A stretch of 64,000 nt of DNA from NCBI GenBank assembly GCA_030760725.1, contig JASWHV010000008.1, positions 30,848,720 through 30,912,719 on the forward strand, read 5' to 3'. A program made the position numbers and the translations under genes. Shown piece after piece: positions 36,650 through 47,623 of the stretch; the stretch's first letter is position 1, and every line of letters starts with the position of its first letter. The notes under the pieces are model-generated. The model was not told where the DNA came from. It did no database searches and saw only the letters and a program-made list of their open reading frames with translations. This DNA comes from Neostapfia colusana (taxonomy: Eukaryota > Streptophyta > Magnoliopsida > Poales > Poaceae).

Positions 36650-39060
36650 GTATTAAGGAGGTTCTATATTAAAAATCCTCTACAATAATTGTCTCTTCAT
36701 AGGTCTGCTCTTCAGTTTCTTCTTCCTTTGCTTTATTTTTTATTTAGATTCCAATATAAATATTCAAACATATATAGATTCTGCAAATGAAGTCCAAACT
36801 CGATGATTTTTTATATATTCTTCAAAAATTAATATATACCAGATGGAATAAAAAGTTTAAAACTTATATAGATAACATTGCTATGTTTTGATAAATATAG
36901 CATTAATTTATATGCACATATTATTCAGATTGTCATCTCCTAAAAAATGGATCTTCCACTGAAAGTCGATTTTTATGAACATATTGTCTTATTTATACAT
37001 GTATGAATTTTGTTATTTTTCTAAAGCAATCCAACATGGCAAAATTGAAATTATCCCTCATTCTAATGAAATGCTCATATACATATGAGACATTCTTCAA
37101 ATTTTAAACACACATTGATTCAAACAATTTTGTAAAAATCTGAAAAAAATTTATAGAGGTTGGTATGATGACTAAAAAGTCCAATAGAAAAATGCATTCA
37201 CAAAATCAATTTATTATGCAATATACAAAAATGAAAATATCCTATCTATTTGTTTTCCATGTTGTGACCAATTTCAAAGGTTTTTCCAAGTGAAATTTAA
37301 TGGGCATCTGTAATACTAAATCATATTACAAGAAATTAGAATTTGGGCTTGTACAAGCCCCCTTATTTTGATCAAGGATATTAATTAATTCTAAACTTAG
37401 TAAACTTGTTTCACAGGCGGTTCTACATTAAAAACCGTCTGCAATAATTGCCTCTTCGTAGGTCCGCTCTTCAGTTTCTTCTTCCTTTGCTTCATTTTTT
37501 ATTTAGATTCCAATGTAAATATTCAAACATGTATAGATTCTGCAAATTAATTCTAAATTCGATGACCAATTTCAAAGTTTTTTCCAAGTGAAATTTAATG
37601 GGCATCTATAATACTAAATCATATTACAAGAAATTAGAATTTGGGCTTCTACAAGCCTCCTTATTTTGCTCAAGGATATTAATTAATCCTAAACTTAGTA
37701 AACTTATTTCACAGGCGGTTCTACATTAAAAACCGTCTGCAATAATTGCCTCTTCGTAGGTCCGCTCTTCAGTTTCTTCTTCCTTTGCTTCATTTTTATT
37801 TAGATTCCAATGTAAATATTCAAACATGTATAGATTCTGCAAATTAATTCCAAACTCGATGATTCTTTTTTATATATTCTTCAAAAATTAATATATACCA
37901 GATGGAACAAAAAGTTTAAAACTTATATAGGGATTATTGTTATGTTTTTGTTAAATAAAAAAAAAAGAAAGGGCAGCCCGATGCATTTAGCTCCCGCTTG
38001 CGCAGGGTCCGGGGAAGGGTCCGACCCACTTGGGTCTTTTGTACGCAGTCTTTCCCTGCATTTCTGTAACAGGTTGTTTTAAGGACTCGAACCAGTGACC
38101 TCATGGTCACAAGGCAACAGCTTTCCCGCTGCGCCAAGGCCCCCCTTCATGTTTTGGTAAATATAACATTAATTTATATGCACATATTATTCAGATTGTC
38201 ATATCTCCTAAACAATGGATCTTCCACTGAAAGTCAGTTTTTATGAACATATTGTCTTATTTATAGATGTATAAATTTTATTATTTTTTTAAATCAATCC
38301 AACATGGCAAAATTTAAATTATCACTCATTCTAATGAAATGCTCATATACATATGAGGCATTCTTCAAATTTTGAACGTACATTGATTCAAACAATTTTG
38401 TAAAAATCTGAAAAAAGTCATAGAGGTTGGTATTTGATGACTAGAAAGCCCCATAAACAAATGCACTCACAAAATTAATGTATTATGCAAGATACAAAAA
38501 TGAAAATATCCTATTTATTTGTTTTCCATGTTCAGACCAATTTCAAAGGTTTTTACAAGTGAAATTTAATGGGCACCTGTAATACTAAATCATATTAGAA
38601 GAACTTGGAATTTGGCTTTTACAAGCCCCTTTATTTTGATCAAGGATATTAATTAATTATAAACTTAGTAAAAAAATTCACAGGCGGTTCTATATTAAAA
38701 AACCACTTGCAATAATTGCCTCTTCATAGGTCTGCTTTTTCAGTTTCTTCTTCCTTTGCAGAATTAATTCTAAACTCGATGATTCTGCAAATTAAGTCCA
38801 AACTCGATGATTCTTTTTCTATATTCTTTAAAAATTAATATATACCAGATGGAACAAAAAGTTTAAAACTTATAGGTAATATTGTTATGTTTGGTAAATA
38901 TAGCATTAATTTATATGCACATATTATTCAGATTATCATATCTACTAAAAAATGGATCTTCCACTGAAAGTTGGTTTGTATGAATATATTGTCTTATTTA
39001 TACATGAATGAATTTTGTTAATTTTTTTGAAACAAACCAACATGTCAAAATTCAAATTAT
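36650..39060. repeat. Dispersed internal repeats of the CACTA, 3-4 copies
   Basis: This AT-rich intergenic region is built from three or four imperfect copies of a composite unit. AGGCGGTTCTACATTAAAAA starts copies near 36657, 37417, 37713 and 38683. ATATACCAGATGGAA-type segments recur near 36835, 37895 and 38840. GGATCTTCCACTGAAAGT recurs near 36950, 38216 and 38955. TTTAATGGGCA recurs near 37298, 37594 and 38566. Each copy carries the same CACAGGCGG motif as the element ends. No gene is visible other than the SINE. Confidence 0.8.
37971..38145 (-). mobile_element. Au-type tRNA-derived SINE
   Basis: Read on the minus strand: CCTTGGCGCAGCGGGAAAGC (tRNA A-box region), GGTCACTGGTTCGAGTCC (B box), then a tRNA-unrelated body ending GCGGGAGCTAAATGCATCGG and a T-rich tail. 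This matches my recollection of the grass Au SINE. The flanks ATGTTTTTGTTAAATA and ATGTTTTGGTAAATA are a decayed target duplication, and the uninterrupted repeat copy at 38885 lacks the insert. It is not a functional tRNA gene: the anticodon arm is absent. Confidence 0.85.
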
Positions 39061-39317
39061 CCATCATTCAGTTATGGCGCCTCGTCGATGGTGTTGCAAC
39101 CTCTAGAATATGAAACTCCTTTATAATAAGCAGTTGTCGCGTCCTTCCTCATCTTCCTCGCAGCGCCCTTCCTCATCTTCCTCGCAGTGCCCTTCCATCT
39201 TCCTTGCTCTTCACAACCATAGCGTCTGTAGGATCCTCGTCTCATCTCCCCACTGGTGATCATGATCAAGGCGGAAAATGCAAGCTAACACAGTTGGCAA
39301 TCTATACCACCGAGGTC

Positions 39318-40190
39318 ATGTTGAACGGCACCGTGATCGAGACCACCGTCATGTCCTCCGGCGACGATGTCAAGCGCCTTCTTTTGCAGGTTCGCCGGAA
39401 CAATCCGGAGCCCCACATCATCGGCCTGGACACAAAGTGGTACGACGTCAAGAACCTAGACGGGCGCAAGTCGTACAAGACGGCCATCCCGCAGCTCTGC
39501 GTGGGCTGCCACTGCCTTGTCTTCCAGATCATTCACACGGACTATGTCTCGGAGAGTGCCCTGAAAAACTTCTTCGCCTATCCGTACAACAGATTTTCCA
39601 ACATCAGTATTAGTAGCGACGTAAAGCGGATGCGCGAGGACTACGACTTCGAGGTAGAAAATGTGGTTGATCTCCGGGACCTCGCCGTGAAGGTGCTACA
39701 CCAGTCTGAACTCATGTCGGCGTTGCTCAAGACTCTGGCGCTCGAGGTGATGAATGTGCACATCGATAAGGCGAAGGACATCAAGTGGGATAAGGTGATC
39801 ATGTCGCCACAGCAGGTGGAGTATGCCTGCATCGATGCGTTTACCTCTTACGAGATTTGCGTCCTGCTTTTCTCCCAACAGGCTTTCCGCCATGTCCGGT
39901 CCGGGAGCAGTGCCTCTCGCCAGGGTACGTCAGCACGGACTCCGATGATGAGCAGAATCATGGCTACAAATTGTCAGTCCCACGCGGCGATGATCTGCGC
40001 ATCATCAAGCACCCCAGCGGCTACCTGATTTGCCCAGTCTGTCCCAACTTAAAGCACAAATGGAAATAGGAAGACATCAACTCCATCCAACGTCATGTTG
40101 TGGAAGTTGGGCTCTCCAGTTCTGAAAGACATGGTGATAAGAAGAAGAGCCGGCACCATCGAATGGCGAGGAACCATGGCTGGATGTGAT
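39318..40190 (+). pseudogene. WRN/DEDDy-type 3'-5' exonuclease-like, captured in CACTA
   Basis: The open frame (first in-frame ATG at 39318) resembles the short plant Werner-exonuclease-like proteins of the RNase D/DnaQ fold. Blocks in order are HIIGLDTKW (motif I), CLVFQIIHTDYV, ISSDVKRM (motif II), NVVDLRDLAVKVL and QVEYACIDAFTSYEI (motif III, Y and D present). Motif I normally reads DxE; here Glu is Lys, so catalysis is probably lost. A frame change near 39900 is followed by GYLICPVC..KW and QRHV..VGLSSSERHG..KSRHHRMARN, which recalls the zinc finger of XS-type plant silencing proteins, with a stop at about 40067. Base composition is far more GC-rich than the surrounding CACTA, supporting host origin. 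Confidence 0.75.
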
Positions 40191-40588
40191 AACTCCTCGA
40201 TGTGCTTTCATATTAGTTATTCTGTTATAAACTCAAAGTTATATTATTCTTCAATTTTTGTGGACAATGTATGTCGAATGGATGTTTGTGCAGAAACCTT
40301 CATAGCCTATTCTAAAATACTTTCTAGGATGTATGTGCCCATGGTAATCCTACTTTGTTTTCCTCTTACTTAACTATGATCCTGATGCAACATTTCCCGT
40401 TGTTGTTTTTTGCTGGTATAATTATTGGTACGCTCTATCCAAGATTAAAGAAAAAGTAAATACACTTGTACATATGTTATCTTTGATGTGTCAGGTGTTA
40501 CTATAGTCATGATGTTACCGTATGTTTGTTCCCTGTTACTCTTGTAACCAGATGTTACCGTGGGTTTGTCCCATGTTACAGTTTAGTA

Positions 40589-41155
40589 AACTTTTTCATG
40601 AGCGGTTCAATATTAAAAACCGCCTGCGATAATACATTTTCACAGATAGTGTTTAATTCACCTTCGAGGAGGGAGGAAATTAAGTTCTCTGCATCTCTTC
40701 CTCCTCGAGCCGCTAGTCACCCTGTGTCAACAATGGAAGACATGCTTTTATCTCGCCCATCTCTTCACCACCGGCTGCAATTAAGTTCTCCACACCTCCT
40801 CCTCGGGGCGCGTGTTTCCCTTCCGTCCAACTCCAGCCGCTCTCTTTTTTTTTCACAGACGGTTCTATATTGAAAACCACCTGTAGTAATACATCTTCGC
40901 AGATGGTGTTTAATTCATCTTCGAGATGGAAGGAGGGGCTCGCACGCCGGTTGCACTTCTCTGCACCACCGTACCGGCCGAAATTAAGTTCTCCGCAGCT
41001 ATTCCTTCTCGGGCCGCTCGTCTCCCTTTGTCAACAATGGAAGGCGCGCTTTTATCTTGCCCGTCTCTTCAACACCGGCCGCAATTAAGTTCTCCTCAGC
41101 TCCTCCTCCTCGGGCTGCACGTTTCCCTTATGTCCAACTCCAGCCGCTCTCTCTT
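40589..41155. repeat. Tandem duplication of about 260-300 bp between the two cargo segments
   Basis: Two units start near 40589 and 40848. Each opens with a CACTA motif (GCGGTTCAATATTAAAAACC or CGGTTCTATATTGAAAACC), continues with TCTTCGCAGATGGTGTTTAA-type sequence, a run of CTCCTCGGGC segments, and ends CCAACTCCAGCCGCTCTC. The second unit runs directly into the first exon of the E2-like gene. Confidence 0.75.
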
Positions 41156-42137
41156 TGAACCCTTTAGCGATCGACCAACTCCAGTGCGACCGCTGCTTAT
41201 CATCCTGTTCGCCATCGCCGCCGTCGTCGTCACCGTCACTACTCCCTCCTATTCTACATTGTCGTCGTCGTTCACGACGGGGAACTTTGTTAACGACTTG
41301 GCACGTGGCCGACTCAAGGAGGGGCGCTTGGCGTGGCGCAACAACCACCCCCATGTATGTACATATGGCACACCGGTCGCTCTGTAGTTTTGCTTTTCCG
41401 TCTTGTTTGTTTTTTGTATTTTCAATTTAATGGCTCACCATGTGCATCACTTGTTGTCCAATTTCTCTGCGTAGGGTTTCTCTGCGAAGCCTGAGTTGGG
41501 AGACTTAATGAAGTGGCAATGCATCATCCCCGGTAAAGAAGGGGCAATTCATGAAGAATAAGCACAATCCAGTGTAACCATCATCCCCTTATTAATGGAT
41601 TTCCTTTGTATACTGACTTGGCAGGTGGTTACTACCCACTGACAATCTCCTTCTCGGATTACTATCCCTTGGTACCTCCGAGATGCGCCTTTCCACCTGG
41701 TTTCTTCCACCCGAATGTCTATCGCTCAGGATTTCTCTGCCTTGGGGTTCTTGATCAACAGATTGTAAGATAGACTTGTTTTGCTCAAGTATTTAGTAAT
41801 TGTTGCCAAACTTATTTGAAGTGGTTTCTTATGTTGCTTAAATTGATATTTTGTAGGCGTGGTGTCCTAGTATTAATGTCAGAATTTTACTACTTGAAGT
41901 TCAGCATTTGCTTCATCAGCCAAATACGCCCGATGTTGAAAATGATTGCTATAATCTACTTATCAAGGTTAGTAACTTTGTGTTAGTGAGCAACCTAGGT
42001 TATATATCTTTCCTCATTCGACATTTGTGAATTTTAAAGAATGTCAATGTTATTTTCAGGATCTAGAGGAATATAAGAGACGTGTTTGGGAGCAAGCTCG
42101 ACAGTACAATTTAGATCGATCGATGGGAGCTTCATAG
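40926..42137 (+). pseudogene. SUMO-conjugating enzyme (SCE1/UBC9-like) gene with introns, captured in CACTA
   Basis: Five segments reproduce a plant SUMO E2: ARGRLKEGRLAWRNNHPH (exon ending 41354), GFSAKPEL..MKWQCIIPGKEG (41475-41558), GGYYPLTISFSDYYP..FFHPNVYRSGFLCLGVL (41625-41764), AWCPSINVRILLLEVQHLL (41857-41967), and DLEEYKRRVWEQARQYN to the TAG at 42137 (42060-42137). The catalytic cysteine (in SGFLCLGVL) and the HPN motif remain, and exon phases join correctly. Introns are retained, so capture was at DNA level. The donor after 41558 reads AATAAGC instead of GTAAGC, which should block correct splicing. The usual N-terminal Met-Ala-Ser start is missing; instead the first exon is open upstream to ATG 40926 through transposon-derived sequence with a hydrophobic run (PLLIILFAIAAVVVTV). 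Confidence 0.85.
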
Positions 42138-42309
42138 GAATACAACTCTGAAATGTATAGTTTAGACGGCACGCAATGTGTATAAACTATTAAATGTTAA
42201 TGTTTATCTCTAAATTGCAATGTGATTGTGGTTCTATATGTTTATTGTGACAACGATTCACATTTATTATCTTTGCGCGCGAACTAGCAAAGGACAAATA
42301 TAATTTAAA

Positions 42310-42560
42310 CATTTTTCACAGACGGTGATTAACTAAGAGCCACCTGTGAAATATGCGCCTATATAAGACCGCATAGAAATAGCATAATTTAAACATTTTT
42401 CATAGGTGGTGTTTAACTAAGAGCCACATGTGAAATCGCGCCTATATTAGGCCGCTCAGGCGGTTCTAAATTACAATTTACAAAATGCATGCACTAATAC
42501 ATCTTCACAGGCGGTGAGAGCCGCCTGTTAAAATCTGCACCTATATAAGGCCGCTCGGTC
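42310..42560 (+). promoter_or_regulatory. Triplicated TATA-bearing repeat, candidate promoter of the CACTA Ulp1 gene
   Basis: Three roughly 90-bp units each contain CACAG(A/G)CGGTG, AGAGCC and GCACCTATATAAGGCCGC or a variant. TATA-like boxes lie at about 42359, 42445 and 42541-42550; the third is the best. The CACAGGCGG motif is the one found in the element ends, so transposase binding could overlap the promoter, as is known for En/Spm. The gene ATG is at 43439. Confidence 0.5.
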
Positions 42561-43438
42561 TCCTCAAAAAAACCCAACCCTAGAGATTTCAGTTAGACGC
42601 CATCAGGCTGTCAAAATTTTCCTTTGCCACCAAAACCCTCGCTGCCAAGATTCGTCTTTGCCGCCGAGCTTCGTCCTCGCCACCGAGCTTTGTCGCCGTT
42701 GCCAGCTATGTACGTCTGCCTCTTCCCTCCCTTCTCTCCCTCCTCCCTTCTCTGTACCCTGCGCCGCCTCCTTCTCTCCCCCCTCCCCATGCCGCCTCCC
42801 TCCTCACCCTCGTTGTCAGCTGAGTGTCGTCCTCGCCCTAGTCGCCGCCTCACTCCCCCTTTTCTATCCCCCTCCGGCACCATCACCGCTGCACCCCCGC
42901 GCCTTAATCCTCCTCACGCCACCTCCTCCTTCCCAACATCTACCCCCACCGTGTGCTGCCCCTCCCCACCGTCCCCCACCGCCGGCGCTCTCCCACTGCG
43001 TCGAGCCCCCCTTCAGATTGTGTTGATTGTTTAGATTACTTGTTTAGTGACTTGACAATTGCTTAGATTAATTGTTTAGATTTTGTTTGAAGGTGGACCA
43101 GAGAGCAAATTGTTTAGAGAGCAAATTAATTGTTTACAACAGAAAGCAAAGCAAATTTAGCTCAATTGTTTCTTCTACATTTTCTGTGTGTGTTCATACC
43201 TGCACCAATTAGTTGTTTAGAATAGTTGTGTTAAGAAAGATAGTCTTTTTGTGCTAACAGGTAGTCCATGTTGTCTTTGTAATCACTGAGTACTATAACA
43301 GGGATACATGTTGTCTTTGTAAATCCACCATGTTCACTCTATTTTATATATTAGGATGTGATTTTACATATTAGGATGTATTTGTAATCACTGAGTACTA
43401 TAACAAGAAACCCCTTCTGTTAGTTTTCAAGTTCTAAC
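42561..43438 (+). other. Probable 5' leader of the CACTA Ulp1 gene
   Basis: A pyrimidine-rich stretch (42600-43020, CCTCC and CCCC runs) follows the TATA box, then an AT-rich segment to the ATG at 43439. Open frames in the C-rich part are Pro/Ser low complexity in several frames and are not counted as genes. A leader intron is likely but I cannot fix its borders. Confidence 0.45.
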
Positions 43439-44857
43439 ATGGAAAACCCTAAGAAGACTGGTGTTGGTAATAACAATGAAGTCGACGATGTTGAGTTTAT
43501 TGACTCCAGCAGTTCAGGCTCGTATCACAGTCCATCGGATCCTTTTTCAAATATAAAAATTAAATGGACTTCAGAGGATCTCGACCCGGAATATGATCCT
43601 GCCGACAAGTTATGGATCACGAATCTTAACTATAACAGTTTATGTTAATGTTGGTTCTCAAGTATATGAAGCCTTATAATTCTTTTCTACCTAGCATAAT
43701 TGCCAAGACAACGACGAGCTGACTTCGGCTCCTAAAACCGCAGAAGGATCTCCAATGGTTGAATCCTCAAATTCAGTCAAACGAAAACAAGGGCAACAAG
43801 GTCCCAATAAGGTTCCATTGAACCACATCATATACATAACAAGTGTCGGTCCAGGTGGGCTTCCCCAAGAATCACTAGATTCAGTTACAAAGTACCGAAA
43901 TGCATGTGGTTGTCTTGTTAGAGAGCTCGTGCCGATTACAACCTAGAACTGGAGAAAATTCCCTGAGGTGGACAAGAATGAGTTGTGGGAGAAGATAAAG
44001 AAACAATTCAAGTTCCCAAAAGGCACGGAAGAAGCATTAAAGAAAGCAACATTGGTCTCTTGTGGCAAGAAGTTTCGTGGTTGGAAGAGTGAAATGAATG
44101 CTTATGTTAAGGACATTAAGGTCCCTAGCCCGAAGAAGATAGGAAAAATCACACAAGCTTAGTGGCAAGAATTTGTTTGTCAAAAGACCTCACCTAAGGC
44201 TAAAGCCCTAAGTGAATCTAGGTCAAAGCTTGCCAAAAAGATCAAATACCATCATCGCTTGGGGTCTGCCGGATATGCCCCCAAAGTTTAGAAATGGAAT
44301 AAAATATTAGAGGAAACTGTCAGTAAGGGCAATCCTGACCCGCTATAAGGCTGCGATGAGAGAACTAAGTGGTGGGTCTTAGCTCGGTCAGGTTTGACTA
44401 GCGAGGGCAAACTTGAAAGGCCCGACTCTGTGAACCAAGTAGAGCAAAAAATCAAAGAAGTAATTGAAAAGCAACAGAAGTGTCTCTTCAAACCGAAGAG
44501 GGAGAATGACCAACTTACCACTATCCTAGGCAACCCTGAACACGGTGGACGGGTTCGAGCAATCTCTTCTCAGATGTTCTGGAGAGATGGTTTCCCGAAA
44601 GATAAAGAGTTATATAGAAGACGTGACAAGTTCAAGAAGACAATTGAAGATACATTGATCAAAAGGTCAAGGCATCTGTAAAAGAAGAATAGATGAACTT
44701 ATGAAATTGGGACAATTAATGCCATGGAATAGAGCGACGGTTCCCATGGCAATGGAGCATTTGATATATCCAACTTCCTACCCTAGCAGCGTAGGTTCTG
44801 TGCCAGGCTCAGGGTCAACCCATAAGTTCCTTGTTGATGATATTGTTAAGGACACAT

Positions 44858-47623
44858 TGTAACACCCTCAATTTCACTACCATGCATTGCATACATTTCT
44901 CATGTAGAGAAGCATTTAAAAAGAAGAGGAAATGAAGAAAGGAATATAGAAGCTATTAAAATGATAAAGGAAATAGAAATGGAAAATAATGAAAATAAAA
45001 TAGCCAAATCGAGCCACCCCATTGTCCCCGAATTTCCTCCATCCCCAATCTTTTCAAAAAAATTCCCAATTTCCTGATTTCCCCCCTAAATTTCCCTAGG
45101 GGAATTTCCCCCACATTTGGAGGGGGGGTGAATTTTCCCCCAAATTGGCCGCACAAAATTAGGGGGGAAACCCTAATTGGACACCCCCCCTTGGTGACAG
45201 CCCATTAGGGGAGGAACCCTAGTCCCCCACCTCTAGGACTCTTGGGTTAGTCCCCCACCTATAGGACTCTTGGGTTAGTCCCCCAGCTCTAGGACTCTTG
45301 GGTTAGTCCAACTCTTGGGTTACTCCCCCACCTGTAGGACTTTTGGGTTACTCCCCCACATCTAGGACTCTTTGGTTAAGTCCCCCACCTCTAGGACTCT
45401 TTGTTCCCCACCCCTAGGACTCTTTTCCCCCCTTATAAATATAACCCCCCCCCTAACCGCACACCTCTTTCTTTCCCCCCCCCCCCTGCTGCATGTTGCG
45501 GCCCCCTGCTTCCAAGTCGCCGAGTCCCCCCCCCCTTGCCAGAATTTGGCTGCCGTTGTGCCCCATCACACCTCGTCGTCGCCAGAGAAGAAGCCCCTGA
45601 TGTCCTGCCCTAGCCACAGCCCCATAATTCTCCACGGAAAATCCTCCGCTGCTGCCATTTCTAGGAGGGAGGCCCTGCCGCAAGGAAGAAGTGAGGTAGG
45701 TCTTCGTTACCCCTCTTACAACGTTGTCGCTGTTTCTACGCATCCGTTTTCTTGGCCCCCTTCGAGCAGAAACTTCTGCGTGTGGACAGATCATATTTTG
45801 GTCAATTTTTGACGGTGGAATTGATCTAGACCTTGTGTAAAGATCATCACCACGTCCACACTTAATCCCAGCAACCTTGATCATCATAAAACCCCATTAA
45901 AGCCTACTAAAACATGCAAGAACACGTACAAACTAGTTTTATAAAACTGCACCATAGCAATTGCATTCATTCACCTCATTGCATCTTGAGTAAAGTTTGT
46001 GCATGATAATTGATTGCTGTAAATTTTGTATGTGTGTGGTCGTGAGTAGAAGGAAAAGCTCAAGAGGCAGTCTACGAGGAGCTACAATACCAAGACTTCG
46101 AGACGCTTGAGCAACACGAACCACGGGAGCAAGACAAGTGCCCCTTGACCATATTGATCCCATGTTTTTGAACTGTTTTGTTTGTGAAAACTGCATGCTC
46201 ATGTCAACGTGCTGGGAAACCCTTTAGTAGGAGTTGACTAGTTTTGTTAGCCAACGTTGTCGCCGGGAAAATTATTGCGTCGGGTATGGTCGTTTTCCTT
46301 TTTGCTTCGCTGAAATTACGGGATACGGAAAAACTGAAATAAAACATGGTTAGCTACTGCACTCATAAGATTAAATATGATGAGAACTTGATGATGTTAA
46401 TGAGAATGGAATCGGGGAGATCTAGGCAAGATTGGTTCGTGGATTTTGCTGAATGAGATGGTGGTTTTATTGCCGTAGATCTAAGGACCGGTTCATGCGA
46501 GCACATGCCAGGAAAATAGCGCCACCACAAGGCCAAATATGGGTGTGGATTAGCTGACTAATTAGGTGTGTTGCTAGCTTGTTATGGGTCGTTGGATGGT
46601 GCGGGAAGTGGGAGTCAAGAGGGACTGTCCTGAGAACTTTATGCCACAAGAGGGGGCCCGTGGGTGGGAGAATGGAGATTCGAGCCTGCCGGTGAAACCT
46701 CAGTGGGTCCGTACATCCTAGTAGCCCCTTTGTAAAGGCTATTTTGTGATCTCTTGTCCATACACCGATGGTTGTGTACTCGTATAATAGAGGTTCTCTC
46801 TAGTCGCCGACGGGTGACGAAATCACAAACTTGTGGGTGAAGTGGTGCCACCACTGCAGAGTGTAAAACTATCATGATAGCCGTGCTTCCGGTCACAAGC
46901 ACCTGGCCAACTTCCATGATTAGAGACAAAACTTGGAATGTTTATTCGTGTATGGTCATTGGAATTGGTTTTGGGACTGTTTCGGGTCATGACAATGAAT
47001 TTGGTTTCAGTTATATGAAAATAAGATGGTTATGAATGATTATGAGTATGATATGAACTTGAGAAAGATTAATGGCTGGTTGAGACATGATATAAGGTGA
47101 ATTATGATGAAGGTATGTTGATGATTAATTTGGTTATGATGGGATTAAACCCACCTAGAAATAGTTGTTGTTTTTATCATATTTGTGAAATAAAATTTGC
47201 TTGTTGCAATGAACCTTTTTATTGCCTGCCTTGTTGTAAGCTAAATGTCACATTTTTCCCGCACTTGCTGAGTACGACATGTACTCACCCTTGCATTCCC
47301 ACATATACATCAGCTACAGGAGAAGAATACTTTGAAGAACAAGTGGAGTGCTAGGCGTGCGCACTACCGTCAACATGCTTGTGGAGTTGAAGTTAGAGCC
47401 TGCTGTTTTAGCCATTTTTCCGCTGCCGTTTAGAGTCTTCCGCTGCAAGAATAAGTTAGATATTCATGAGTGAGACATTGAGTCAATGTAATAAAGTACT
47501 TAAACATTATTTGTACGTGGTTATATTCTGAATTTCAGTTTGTGGAATACATGTGTATGTGTGATGAACATCCTGGGCACACATATGCATTCACTTGGTT
47601 CATTTTCAGAACTGGGTGTCACA
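44858..47623 (+). mobile_element. Solo LTR of a chromovirus-family subfamily, inserted in the Ulp1 gene
   Basis: Begins TGTAACACCCTC and ends GGGTGTCACA, with perfect CACAT target duplications (44853-44857 and 47624-47628). It parallels the chromovirus LTRs over most of its 2766 bp: the start, the TATAAATA box at 45434-45441, and the whole distal half. It lacks the GC-rich inverted block and instead has its own tandem array. No internal domain or second LTR is present, so it is a recombination product. Confidence 0.92.
45190..45430. repeat. Tandem array of about 30-bp units in the solo LTR
   Basis: Seven or eight imperfect units of the type CTAGGACTCTTGGGTTAGTC with CCCCAC spacers lie upstream of the LTR TATA box. 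Neither LTR of the full chromovirus has this array. Confidence 0.8.

Noticed and set aside
38050..38145. Possible tRNA gene (A and B box sequence)
   Set aside because: No anticodon arm or acceptor stem can be folded, and the body and tail match a tRNA-derived SINE with its own target duplication.
42611..43034. Overlapping Pro/Ser-rich ORFs of 91-136 codons
   Set aside because: They come from a C-rich leader sequence, are open in several frames on both strands, and show no motif.
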